From the NCBI RefSeq assembly GCF_015291745.1, contig NZ_CP030059.1, positions 1,825,501-1,889,500 on the forward strand: DNA of 64,000 nucleotides, written 5' to 3'. The stretch comes from Bradyrhizobium sp. CCBAU 53351. GTDB taxonomy: Bacteria; Pseudomonadota; Alphaproteobacteria; Rhizobiales; Xanthobacteraceae. Shown in pieces: positions 44,055 to 52,711 of this stretch; within the stretch, counting starts at the first letter, position 1; each line of letters starts with the position of its first letter. The position numbers were made by a program, and so were the translations under genes. The notes under the pieces were generated by a model. That model did not search any database and was not told where the DNA came from. It saw nothing but the letters and a program-made list of their open reading frames with translations.

Positions 44055-44741
44055 TCAGGCGACCTTGGTCGTCATGTGCTTGAACATGTTGGCGCGCGCC
44101 TCGTCGTCCATCTCGGCCTTGAAGGTGAACTTGTCCTTCAACGCGATCGCACGGCCCGCTGCGGGGCGCGCCGAGATCTCGTCCACCAGCTGCTTCACGT
44201 TCGGGTATCGCGCAACGGCGTCGTCGCCGAGCTTGAACGGCAGCATCCGCGCCCAGCCCCACAGCGCCATGTCGACGATCGAATAGTCGTCGCCGACCAT
44301 GTAGCGGCGGCCTTCGAGGTGACCGTCGAGAATCTTATAGTGGCGATCGGTTTCGTACTGGTAGCGGTTATGGGCGTAGTCGTGGTTCTGGTCCTTCGGC
44401 GCAAAATGCTTGAAGTGCACCGCCTGGCCCGAATAGGGTCCGACGCCGGTGGCGATGAACATCAGCCAGGACAGGGTCTCGCCGCGCACGCTCGCGGAGG
44501 GCAGGAACTTGCCGGTCTTCTCGGCGAGATAGAGCAGGATGGCGTTCGAGTCGAAAACGATGGTGCCATTGTCGTCGATCGCCGGCACCTTGGCGTTCGG
44601 ATTGATCTTCAGATAGTCCGGCGTGAACTGCTCGCCTTTGCGGGTGTCGATCTTCACCGGCTCGTAGGGCAGCCCGGACTCTTCGAGATAAAGCGCGACC
44701 TTGGTCGGGTTCGGCGATCCGTTGAAATAGAATTTGAGCAT
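44055..44741 (-). CDS. Glutathione S-transferase family protein
   Basis: This 228-residue protein has an N-terminal thioredoxin-like domain (FNGSPNPTKVALYLEESGLP, then NPNAKVPAIDDNGTIVFDSN) and an all-helical C-terminal domain, with YMVGDDYSIVDMALWGW in the characteristic position. The family resemblance is to YfcG/YghU-like nu-class GSTs, which act as disulfide or organoperoxide reductases. It has its own terminator downstream and no operon partner. Confidence 0.9.
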   Translation of the reverse strand: MLKFYFNGSPNPTKVALYLEESGLPYEPVKIDTRKGEQFTPDYLKINPNAKVPAIDDNGTIVFDSNAILLYLAEKTGKFLPSASVRGETLSWLMFIATGVGPYSGQAVHFKHFAPKDQNHDYAHNRYQYETDRHYKILDGHLEGRRYMVGDDYSIVDMALWGWARMLPFKLGDDAVARYPNVKQLVDEISARPAAGRAIALKDKFTFKAEMDDEARANMFKHMTTKVA

Positions 44742-44866
44742 CGGTCTCCCCAGGGTTTGTTGCCAGGCGCGAATGCAGCGTCATTGCCGCGCCGCCTCTC
44801 TTGCCTGAACAGCGTCGAAGAGGGCAACCGGCGAGTTTGCCGGGCGGTATCTGCGCGGTACGCAGA

Positions 44867-45193
44867 TCAGCCGGCGTAACAAAGGCCGATCGCCGCCGTA
44901 AGGACCATCGCCACGCCGGCCGCCTCCAGGCGCAGTCCGAGCCGGGTGGCCAAATGCATGTCGCAGGCCCGCGCCTTGCGCTCCGATCCGCGGGCGTAGC
45001 CGTGGACGATGACGTCGTGATTGAAATTGTCGTGCGCCTCGTTGCTGCTGGCGAGCCCGACGGAGATCACGAGCACGCCGAACAATGCGAGGCCGGCGAA
45101 GCCGAGCAGGGCGATAAGGAACATCGGAAACATGCCGACCAGGAAGATCGGCAGCAGCGGCACCAACAGCAATGTCTCGGACTGTCGTCGCAT
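44867..45193 (-). CDS. Hypothetical membrane protein
   Basis: This 108-residue protein has two closely spaced hydrophobic helices (about residues 8-46) and a third near the C-terminus (about 88-106), separated by a charged, His-containing loop (NEAHDNFNHDVIVHGYARGS). I do not recognise the family. The start has no good ribosome binding site, so the N-terminus is uncertain. It lies downstream of ccrM on the same strand, separated by a palindromic repeat. Confidence 0.55.
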   Translation of the reverse strand: MRRQSETLLLVPLLPIFLVGMFPMFLIALLGFAGLALFGVLVISVGLASSNEAHDNFNHDVIVHGYARGSERKARACDMHLATRLGLRLEAAGVAMVLTAAIGLCYAG

Positions 45194-45265
45194 GGGAGCG
45201 GCCCGGCCAGGACGGAGGCTGATCGGGGGAGTCTAGTCCTGGCGGCGGCGGCATTCAACCATTGA

Positions 45266-45310
45266 CGCCGTCATTCCGGGGTGCGCTTCGCGAGCCCCGG
45301 AATGACGGCG
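45266..45310. repeat. Intergenic palindrome (CGCCGTCATTCCGGGG)
   Basis: Perfect 16-bp arms (45266-45281 and 45295-45310) flank a 13-base loop. It lies just past the ccrM stop and is the cleanest copy of the TCATTCCGGGG repeat seen in the window. Confidence 0.8.
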
Positions 45311-45317
45311 AAGGGAG

Positions 45318-46467
<1,150 letters not shown>

Positions 46468-46887
46468 AGGCGACGCTGTCGGCGACGCGGGACCAAACAA
46501 CCGACTGACCGTTACATTGAAGCGGCAAAGTAAAAATCGACTTAATCCGCCGCTTTGGTGAGCAAGTCGCTTATCCCGTTCTGCGTGCATGTCATCGTGC
46601 GCATTCGCCGTGTTTTACAGAGGATTTCGCGATTGCCTGGGCCGCGGACGCCATCATGGCTGCAAAAAGACCGCAAATTTCTCTCGGAAAAAATTGCTCG
46701 ACCCTCGGAAAATATTGCTGGCGTCGGCAGGTTGCCGCACTAGGCAATTTTTGCCGGCCACGATATTGATAAAGGCAACGGAAATTTTACGTGTGTGGCG
46801 CGTTGAGCTTTCGCACCTGTGCGCTCATTGAGCCGACGACACCGAAGCAGGGCCCCGCGAATCGGGACACCGGAGGGAAAGGCCGCC
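46468..46887. other. Divergent ccrM/ypfJ-like promoter region, AT-rich, no gene
   Basis: This 420-bp region is noticeably richer in A and T than its surroundings, with runs such as GGAAAAAATTG and GGAAAATATTG (a direct repeat of CTCGGAAAA near 46682 and 46702). Apart from the CtrA-like site, no clear operator was found. A 37-codon frame at 46656 has no family features and no good ribosome binding site. Confidence 0.5.
46530..46545 (-). promoter_or_regulatory. CtrA-like binding site upstream of ccrM
   Basis: On the minus strand the sequence reads TTAA-GTCGATT-TTTAC, one base off the CtrA consensus TTAA-N7-TTAAC. It lies 82-97 bases before the ccrM start. CtrA activates ccrM in Caulobacter and is conserved in Rhizobiales. 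Confidence 0.5.
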
Positions 46888-47826
46888 ATGCGTTACGATG
46901 ACTTCCGCCGCAGCGACGACATCGAGGATCGTCGCGACGAAGGTGGTGGCTTTGGCGGCGGCGGGGGCGGCGGGTTCGGCCTGCCCATGGGCGGCGGCGG
47001 GCTCGGCATCGGCACCATCATCATCCTCGGTCTGGTCGGCTACGCCTTCGGCATCGATCCGCGCATCCTGATCGGCGGCGCCGAGATTCTCACCGGCGGC
47101 GGCCAGGCACCGAGCTACCAGACGGATCGCCAATCCTCGTCAGGCAAGCGCGGCGCGCCGACCGACGAGATGGGCAGCATGATCTCGGGCATCCTCGGCG
47201 AGATCGACGATCGCTGGAGCGAGATCTTCCAGGCTTCGGGCCAGTCCTATACCGGCCCGAAGGTCGTGCTGTTCCGCAATGTCACCAATGGCGGCCGCTG
47301 CGGCCGGGCGGAGTCGGCGATGGGGCCGTTCTATTGCCCGCCGGATCGCACCATCTTCCTCGACACCTCGTTCTTCCGCGAGGTCGAGACGCGCTTCCGC
47401 GGCTGCTCCGGCAAGTCCGCGTGCAATTTCACCACCGCCTACATCATCGCGCACGAAGCCGGCCATCACATCCAGAACCTGCTCGGCATCATCCCGCGCG
47501 TGACGCGGCTGCAGCAGCAGGCGGGCTCGAAGGCGGAGGCCAACGCGCTCCAGGTCAAGGTCGAGCTGCAGGCCGACTGCCTGTCCGGCGTCTGGGTCAA
47601 TCGCGAGGCGAAGAAGCGTCCGAACTTCCTGGAAGCCGGCGACATCGACGCCGCGCTGACCACCGCGAGCGCGATCGGCGACGATACGCTGCAGCGTCAG
47701 GCCACGGGCCGTGTCGTGCCGGACTCTTTCACGCACGGCTCGGCCGCTCAGCGCAAGCAATGGTTCATGACCGGCTACCAGCAGGGCACGGTCCAGGCCT
47801 GCAACACGTTCGGCGGCGGGGGGTAA
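46888..47826 (+). CDS. Neutral zinc metallopeptidase (YpfJ/KPN_02809 family)
   Basis: The protein is 312 residues from the ATG at 46888, with GGAGGGAAAGG upstream. The N-terminus MRYDDFRRSDDIEDRRDEGG and the Gly-rich linker are characteristic. One membrane helix follows (GTIIILGLVGYAFGI, about 42-56). The protease domain has the zinc site HEAGHH in YIIAHEAGHHIQNLLG and the downstream QADCLSGVW. The function of the family is poorly known. The gene is divergent from ccrM. Confidence 0.92.
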   Translation: MRYDDFRRSDDIEDRRDEGGGFGGGGGGGFGLPMGGGGLGIGTIIILGLVGYAFGIDPRILIGGAEILTGGGQAPSYQTDRQSSSGKRGAPTDEMGSMISGILGEIDDRWSEIFQASGQSYTGPKVVLFRNVTNGGRCGRAESAMGPFYCPPDRTIFLDTSFFREVETRFRGCSGKSACNFTTAYIIAHEAGHHIQNLLGIIPRVTRLQQQAGSKAEANALQVKVELQADCLSGVWVNREAKKRPNFLEAGDIDAALTTASAIGDDTLQRQATGRVVPDSFTHGSAAQRKQWFMTGYQQGTVQACNTFGGGG

Positions 47827-47835
47827 CAAACAAGA

Positions 47836-47987
47836 CTTCGTGCCCCGGACGCGGCGCAGCGCTTCTTCAGCGGTGCGCTGCAGAGCCGGGGCCCACAATG
47901 CCGGTCTCCCAAGTCTCCAGATGGGTCCCGGCTCTGCGGCGCGGCGCTGATGTGCCGCACCTTGTCCGGGACATGAGAGACGCATCA
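47836..47987. repeat. Intergenic palindromic repeat upstream of moaB
   Basis: The stretch contains GTGCCCCGGACGCGGCGCAG and, near its end, CGCGGCGCTGATGTGCCGCA followed by CTTGTCCGGGACATGAGAGA, with pieces that pair with each other. A partial relative (GCACCGCGTCCGGGACACGA) is at 59820-59839. It leaves only a short leader for moaB. Confidence 0.5.
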
Positions 47988-48551
47988 ATGGCTTCCATCG
48001 ACGAATCCAAGCAGTTCATCCCGCTCAACATCGCGGTCCTCACCGTGTCGGACACGCGCGCACTCAGCGACGACAAGTCCGGCCAGACGCTGGCCGACCG
48101 TCTGACCGCTGCCGGCCATCGTCTTGCCGCGCGCGAGATCGTCACCGACGACGTCGAGGCGATCCGTGACGTCGTTCGGCGCTGGATCGCGGATGCCGGC
48201 GTCGACGTCGTCGTCACCACCGGCGGCACAGGCTTCACCGGGCGCGACGTCACGCCGGAGGCAATCGAGCCGCTGTTCGAAAAGCGCATGGACGGTTTCT
48301 CGATCGCGTTCCACATGCTGAGCCACGCCAAGATCGGGACGTCGACGATCCAGAGTCGCGCCACCGCGGGCGTCGCGGGCGCGACCTACATCTTCTGCCT
48401 GCCCGGCTCCCCCGGCGCCTGCCGCGACGGCTGGGACGGCATCCTGGCGGCCCAGCTCGACTACCGGACGCGGCCCTGTAATTTCGTCGAGATCATGCCG
48501 CGGTTGGACGAACATCTGCGAAGGCCGAAGGCGCAGGGCGCGACGGCGTAG
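47988..48551 (+). CDS. moaB: Molybdenum cofactor biosynthesis protein B
   Basis: The protein is 187 residues from the ATG at 47988, preceded by GAGAGA. It is a MogA/MoaB fold with VLTVSDTRALSDDKSGQTL, the molybdopterin-binding VVTTGGTGFTGRDVTPEA and LPGSPGACRDGWDGIL. The protein adenylates molybdopterin or assists molybdenum insertion. No other moa genes are in the window. Confidence 0.94.
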   Translation: MASIDESKQFIPLNIAVLTVSDTRALSDDKSGQTLADRLTAAGHRLAAREIVTDDVEAIRDVVRRWIADAGVDVVVTTGGTGFTGRDVTPEAIEPLFEKRMDGFSIAFHMLSHAKIGTSTIQSRATAGVAGATYIFCLPGSPGACRDGWDGILAAQLDYRTRPCNFVEIMPRLDEHLRRPKAQGATA

Positions 48552-48600
48552 GTGCGGATGGCTGACCCGTATCTCCCACGCCGACGGCCTTGCGACAGTG

Positions 48601-49530
48601 CTAGAGATCCATCTCCCAGGTCTCGCCGACCAGATCGACACCGAAGCTGTGGTGCTTCTCTTCCTTAACGAGCTTGAAGCCGGCGGTCTTATAGATGCCG
48701 CGCGCGGCGGCCAAAATGCTCTGGGTCCACAGCGTCATCCTGCTGTAGCCCCGCTCGCGTGCGCCCTGGATGCACTGCTCGACCAGCGCGCGGCCGACGC
48801 CGAGCCCTCGCGCCTTCTTTTCCACCTGCAGCAGGCGTAGCTTGGCGATCTCGTCCGTGGCCTTGACCAGAAAGATCGAGCCGACCGGCTCGCCATCGAC
48901 CTCCGCGATCCAGCAGTGCTCGCGCGCGGCGTCGTAATTCCTGATGAACTGCGCGCAGATCTCGGCGACCAGCGCCTCGTAGCTGATGTGCCAATTGTAG
49001 TCCGCGGCATAGGCAGCACCCTGCCTGGAGATCACCCAGCCCATGTCACCGACGCGATGGCTGCGCAGCATGAAAGCTGCGGGCCTTGTTCGGCGTTGCT
49101 CCAGCACGGATTCGATGGTCGCCATCGCCTGCGTGAGCCGCGATGCATCGCCGGCCGAAAGCTGAGCCAGCATTGCGGCGACCTCATTTTGCGAGCTCAG
49201 GTTCAGCTTGGCGAACGTCTGGCGGCCTTTGGCGGTGAGGCTGAGTTGGTATTGCCTGCGATCCGCGGGCAGGGGCCTGCGCGTGATCAGCCCCTTGTCA
49301 TCGAAGTTCTGGACGATGCGGCTGAGATAGCCGGGGTCGAGACCCAGCTCGTTTCCGATCTCTTTTGCCGCGAGGTCGTCGCGATGCGCGAGCTCATACA
49401 GGACCCGGGCTTCGCTGAGCGAAAACGAGGTCTTGCCAAGATGCTGGTCGAGTACACCGAGCTTGCGGGTATAGAAGCGGTTGAAGGCGCGGACCGCGGC
49501 AACATGGTCGTCGGTACTGTCGATGGGCAT
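48601..49530 (-). CDS. MarR-type regulator fused to GNAT acetyltransferase
   Basis: This 309-residue protein combines two domains. Residues 1 to about 145 are a MarR winged helix (FSLSEARVLYELAHRDDLAA, LGLDPGYLSRIVQNFDDKGL, RRPLPADRRQYQLSLTAKG). Residues about 155-309 are a GNAT domain with motif A LLQVEKKARGLGVGRALVEQ. The fused architecture is known in bacteria but poorly characterised. A 42-bp palindrome covers its promoter, so it probably represses itself. It is followed by a convergent moaB and preceded by a glycosyltransferase gene. Confidence 0.9.
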   Translation of the reverse strand: MPIDSTDDHVAAVRAFNRFYTRKLGVLDQHLGKTSFSLSEARVLYELAHRDDLAAKEIGNELGLDPGYLSRIVQNFDDKGLITRRPLPADRRQYQLSLTAKGRQTFAKLNLSSQNEVAAMLAQLSAGDASRLTQAMATIESVLEQRRTRPAAFMLRSHRVGDMGWVISRQGAAYAADYNWHISYEALVAEICAQFIRNYDAAREHCWIAEVDGEPVGSIFLVKATDEIAKLRLLQVEKKARGLGVGRALVEQCIQGARERGYSRMTLWTQSILAAARGIYKTAGFKLVKEEKHHSFGVDLVGETWEMDL

Positions 49531-49541
49531 GGATCACCTCA

Positions 49542-49583
49542 ATACTTGCCATTGTCAAATAATTATTTGACTTTGGCAAGTAT
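49542..49583. promoter_or_regulatory. 42-bp palindromic operator of the MarR-GNAT gene
   Basis: Each half is 21 bases. The left half starts ATACTTGCCATTGTCAAATA, the right half is its reverse complement except for two positions, and the centre is AATT. On the minus strand it covers a candidate promoter TTGCCA-N17-GACAAT and ends 12 bases before the ATG. The size suggests two MarR dimers or one dimer at a long site. Confidence 0.85.
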
Positions 49584-49592
49584 CTGCCGGCA

Positions 49593-50168
49593 TCAGCCGA
49601 CCATGACGATCCGGCTGCGCAGCATGGTGCGGGACGAACGGCCGAGGCGCCGGAGCAGCTGCGCCTCGGAACGGCGGGCCTGCGGCGGGTAGCCGCCGAC
49701 CCGGTCGTAATGGTCACGGGCAATCAAGAGCCCTTGATCGCCGAACGGGCCAGCCAGCCGCCGTGCCACGGCCCTGAGGATGTCGCGCCATCCGGTATCC
49801 GCATAAGGCGAGCGTGCATAGCGGAACACTGCAGCACGATCCCGTCCGCTGGTCGCGACGGCCTGGATGAACTGGGTGGTCTCCTCGATCCAGCCGGTTT
49901 CCAGCACGGCCCCTGCGGGCAGGAACATCAACCAGGGCGAACGAGCCTGCAGCGCGCCGGCGGCGAGCGCGGCCCCCGGCGAGGTCCCCTCGAAGCCAAC
50001 GAAACGGCAGCCTGCAACGTCGGCCACGCGCTCGATGACGCCGTTACGGGTGCCGTCGACCAGAAGTACTTCCCGGACGATGCCGGCGGCGGCTCCGGGC
50101 ACCAGCGCGGCCAGACTTGCCACCGCCGTCTGCTCGACGCCTTCGGTCGGGATGATGACGCTCAGCAT
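49593..50168 (-). CDS. Family 2-like small glycosyltransferase
   Basis: This 191-residue protein has a GT-A-like start (MLSVIIPTEGVEQTAVASLA), an EVLLVDGTRNG strand and the SPWLMFLPAGAVLETGWIEE segment that normally holds the DxD-type region. Here that position reads PAG instead of DxD, so catalysis is uncertain. It is shorter than typical GT2 enzymes and has no membrane helix. It was probably adapted to a narrow role or is a pared-down member. It stands upstream of the MarR-GNAT gene on the same strand. Confidence 0.75.
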   Translation of the reverse strand: MLSVIIPTEGVEQTAVASLAALVPGAAAGIVREVLLVDGTRNGVIERVADVAGCRFVGFEGTSPGAALAAGALQARSPWLMFLPAGAVLETGWIEETTQFIQAVATSGRDRAAVFRYARSPYADTGWRDILRAVARRLAGPFGDQGLLIARDHYDRVGGYPPQARRSEAQLLRRLGRSSRTMLRSRIVMVG

Positions 50169-50487
50169 GATTGAGACTTCACTGTCCGCACTTCGGGAGA
50201 AGCGTAGTTCATTGTGAGGCTGTCATAAACCGGTAGCATTGCCGAGTGCAACTTTCTGGCGGCGCTTCGGCGTTGATGGTAAACCGCAGCCGGTCATCGG
50301 AGCCAAATGTGTCACGGCGACGCCGGCAATATTGTCGAATGTTTCGGCACGAGCTCATTCCAGCGGCATTCACCGTAATTTTACGGCGACGCTGCGCAGC
50401 GCGCGACAACAAACGTCGAAGGCGATGCGCCTTGCGAGAAAGACCCGAGCAGGAAATGTGTGACGTTGGTGCCGGCGGAGGCCGCAT
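50169..50487. other. Intergenic region upstream of the RMD1 gene
   Basis: These 319 bp separate the divergent glycosyltransferase and RMD1-like genes. CTGTCATAAA at 50220-50229 equals the first half of the PhoB box consensus, with a poor second half (CCGGTAGCA). GGCGGAGG ends ten bases before the RMD1 ATG. No gene was recognised. Confidence 0.45.
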
Positions 50488-51327
50488 ATGAACGCCGATC
50501 AACTTCCCGTTGGCACGGCGCCAACATCGCCGACGCAGGAGGCTGCGCCGAGCTTGCGGATCCGGGCGCTGATGCTGGGCGACCGCATCAATGCGTCCGG
50601 CCTGGAGATCGGGACGCTGGTCTCGTCCACCCCGGCGGCCTTCCGCGTCCATGCCGGTCTTGCCGTGATCTTCCGCTACGGCGTCGTGGTGCTGATCGGT
50701 CTGCTCCCTTCGGAAGAGAAGGTTCTCATCGACAATTTGAAGTCACGCGTGACCGGAGAGCTCAGCCCCATCGAGGAGGAGATCGCGCAGGCGCAGCTCT
50801 GCAACGATGAGGCCGCCGAGGCGATCCAGCCGGGCGGACCGATCTGCCTTGCCAAATTCTCCGACGACCGGCTGCTGCTGGTTGCGGATGCGCTCGCCAA
50901 GAGCACGTCGCTGGCACGTGACGAGCGCCGCGTCGCGGCGGTCTTCGACGTGATCGAACCTTTTGCGCGCGAGCTCGCCGAACACGGCCGCACGCCGCGC
51001 CGGCGCAGGGCCATCCTGCAACTGATCGGCAACGCATTGCTGGTGCAGCAGCGCGTCGCCGGCCGCGTCGCGATCGCCGAGAAGCCCGACGTGCTCTGGG
51101 AGAAGCCCGAGCTCGACCGGCTCTATTCCCGTCTCGAGGACGAGTACGAACTCAAGGAGCGTCTCGACACGCTCGAGCGCAAGCTCACCGCGGTGTCGGA
51201 GACCGCCAACGCCCTGACCGACATCATCGACACCCAGCGCTCGCTCCGCCTCGAGATCGCGGTCGTGGTGCTGATCGTGATCGAGGTCGCGATCGGGTGT
51301 TTTCAGATATGGTCGGGCACACATTAG
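50488..51327 (+). CDS. RMD1/DUF155 family protein
   Basis: This 279-residue protein has a central domain matching RMD1/DUF155: the FRVHAGLAVIFRYGVVVLIG strand region, then ISLAKFSDD-like and SLARDERRVAAVFDVIEP stretches, followed by a helical part (LDRLYSRLEDEYELKERLDT) and a C-terminal membrane anchor (IAVVVLIVIEVAIGCFQIW). Eukaryotic relatives are mitochondrial inner-membrane proteins needed for translation or sporulation. The bacterial role is unknown. It lies alone, with a ribosome binding site GGAGG. Confidence 0.85.
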   Translation: MNADQLPVGTAPTSPTQEAAPSLRIRALMLGDRINASGLEIGTLVSSTPAAFRVHAGLAVIFRYGVVVLIGLLPSEEKVLIDNLKSRVTGELSPIEEEIAQAQLCNDEAAEAIQPGGPICLAKFSDDRLLLVADALAKSTSLARDERRVAAVFDVIEPFARELAEHGRTPRRRRAILQLIGNALLVQQRVAGRVAIAEKPDVLWEKPELDRLYSRLEDEYELKERLDTLERKLTAVSETANALTDIIDTQRSLRLEIAVVVLIVIEVAIGCFQIWSGTH

Positions 51328-51450
51328 TGCAGCGAGAGGGCTGCGCGTGACTGTGCCGACTCCCCTTGTGGGAGAGGGCAGCTCTGCTGGGAAATGCAAT
51401 CTCACTCGGGCGAGGGGTCTGTCTCCGCGACTCCAACTCGCAATTTAGAC

Positions 51451-51514
51451 TCGCGGAGAGATACCCCTCATCCGGCGCTTCGCGCCACCTTCTCCCACAA
51501 GGGGAGAAGGGAAG
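51451..51514. repeat. 64-bp copy of a dispersed intergenic repeat (inverted to 34535)
   Basis: This matches the reverse complement of 34535-34598 at 62 of 64 positions. Here it continues leftwards (51413-51469) as a long palindrome with arms starting GAGGGGTCTGTCTCCGCGA and ending in ACCCCTC. It lies just past the end of ackA and could act as its terminator region. Confidence 0.8.
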
Positions 51515-51530
51515 GGCCGGCGACGGCAAT

Positions 51531-52709
51531 TCACCCCACGAACACCATCTTGCAGTGCCGTGCGATCGTCAGCTCTTCATTCGTTGGAACGACGAATATT
51601 TCGACGTCACTCGCGTCCGCGCTGATCCGCTCGCGCGTCGCGTCATTCGCCGCAGCATCGATCCGCACGCCGAGCCAGCCGATGCGCTCGCAGATCGCGC
51701 TGCGAATTTCCTTGGCATGCTCGCCGATGCCGCCGGTGAAGACCAGGCAGTCCAAGCCGCCGAGTGTGGTGGCCATCATCGCGACTCGCTGCGCCGCCCG
51801 GAAGACGAACAGATCGACAGCTTCACGCGCGGCGGCCTCGCCGCTCGCCAGCAACGTTCGCATGTCCGCCGAGATGCCGGAGACGCCGAGCAGGCCGGAC
51901 TCGTGATAGAGCAGGTGCTGGATCTCCTCCGCCGACATCTTCTCGTGCTGTTGCAGATAGAGCAGCACGCCGGGATCGATGGTGCCGCAGCGGGTCCCCA
52001 TCACGAGGCCGTCGAGCGGCGTCAGTCCCATCGTGGTGTCGATGCTGCGGCCCTGGTGCAACGCGCACAGGCTGGCGCCGTTGCCGAGATGTGCGATGAC
52101 GGTGCGTTTGGCGACGAGCTCCGGAGCAATCTCGCCAAGGCGGCCGGCGACATATTCGAACGACAGGCCGTGAAAGCCGTAGCGCCGGACGCCGCTCTGC
52201 TCATAGCGCCGTGGAATCGCAAAGCGGCGCGCGGACGGCGCGAGGCCGTGGTGGAAGGCGGTGTCGAAGCAGGCGATCTGCGTCAGCGCAGGCCGGATAG
52301 CCGCGAGCGCGCGAACGGGCGTAAGGCACCGCGGCTGGTGCAGCGGCGCCAGCGGCGTCAACGCGTCCAGCTTCGCGGTGACATCGTCGGTCAGCACGAC
52401 CGGGCCTGAATAGTCCGGCCCGCCATGGACGATCCGGTGACCGACGGCGCGCAGGCTGTGGTTGTCGAACCTCTCCTCGATGAAGGCGAGCACGTCGGCG
52501 AACAAATCGCCGCCGCCGGCATCCGGCGCCTCTCTCCGTGTCGCGAACAGCTCCTCGCCCGCCGGACTCTTCACGACGAGGCGAGGTTTTGCCTCGTGCT
52601 CGTCGAGCAGGCCCTTGCAGAGCAGGGCGGGCTCAGCCGCCGACATGTCGAACAGGCCGAACTTGATGCTCGACGATCCCGAATTGAGGACGAGGACCAT
52701 GTCCGACAT
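51531..52709 (-). CDS. ackA: Acetate kinase
   Basis: This 392-residue protein interconverts acetyl phosphate + ADP and acetate + ATP. Diagnostic segments are VLVLNSGSSSIKFGLFD at the N-terminus, the HRIVHGGPDYSGPVVL stretch, IACFDTAFHHGLAPSARRFA and DALVMGTRCGTIDPGV-like LDGLVMGTRCGTIDPGVLLY. It follows xfp after two bases, so it converts the acetyl phosphate made by phosphoketolase, conserving one ATP. The length is normal for the family. Confidence 0.96.
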   Translation of the reverse strand: MSDMVLVLNSGSSSIKFGLFDMSAAEPALLCKGLLDEHEAKPRLVVKSPAGEELFATRREAPDAGGGDLFADVLAFIEERFDNHSLRAVGHRIVHGGPDYSGPVVLTDDVTAKLDALTPLAPLHQPRCLTPVRALAAIRPALTQIACFDTAFHHGLAPSARRFAIPRRYEQSGVRRYGFHGLSFEYVAGRLGEIAPELVAKRTVIAHLGNGASLCALHQGRSIDTTMGLTPLDGLVMGTRCGTIDPGVLLYLQQHEKMSAEEIQHLLYHESGLLGVSGISADMRTLLASGEAAAREAVDLFVFRAAQRVAMMATTLGGLDCLVFTGGIGEHAKEIRSAICERIGWLGVRIDAAANDATRERISADASDVEIFVVPTNEELTIARHCKMVFVG

Positions 52710-52711
52710 GG

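Noticed and set aside
46656..46769. 37-codon open frame in the ccrM/YpfJ-like intergenic region
   Set aside because: It has no ribosome binding site, an unusual Cys/Trp content and no family features.
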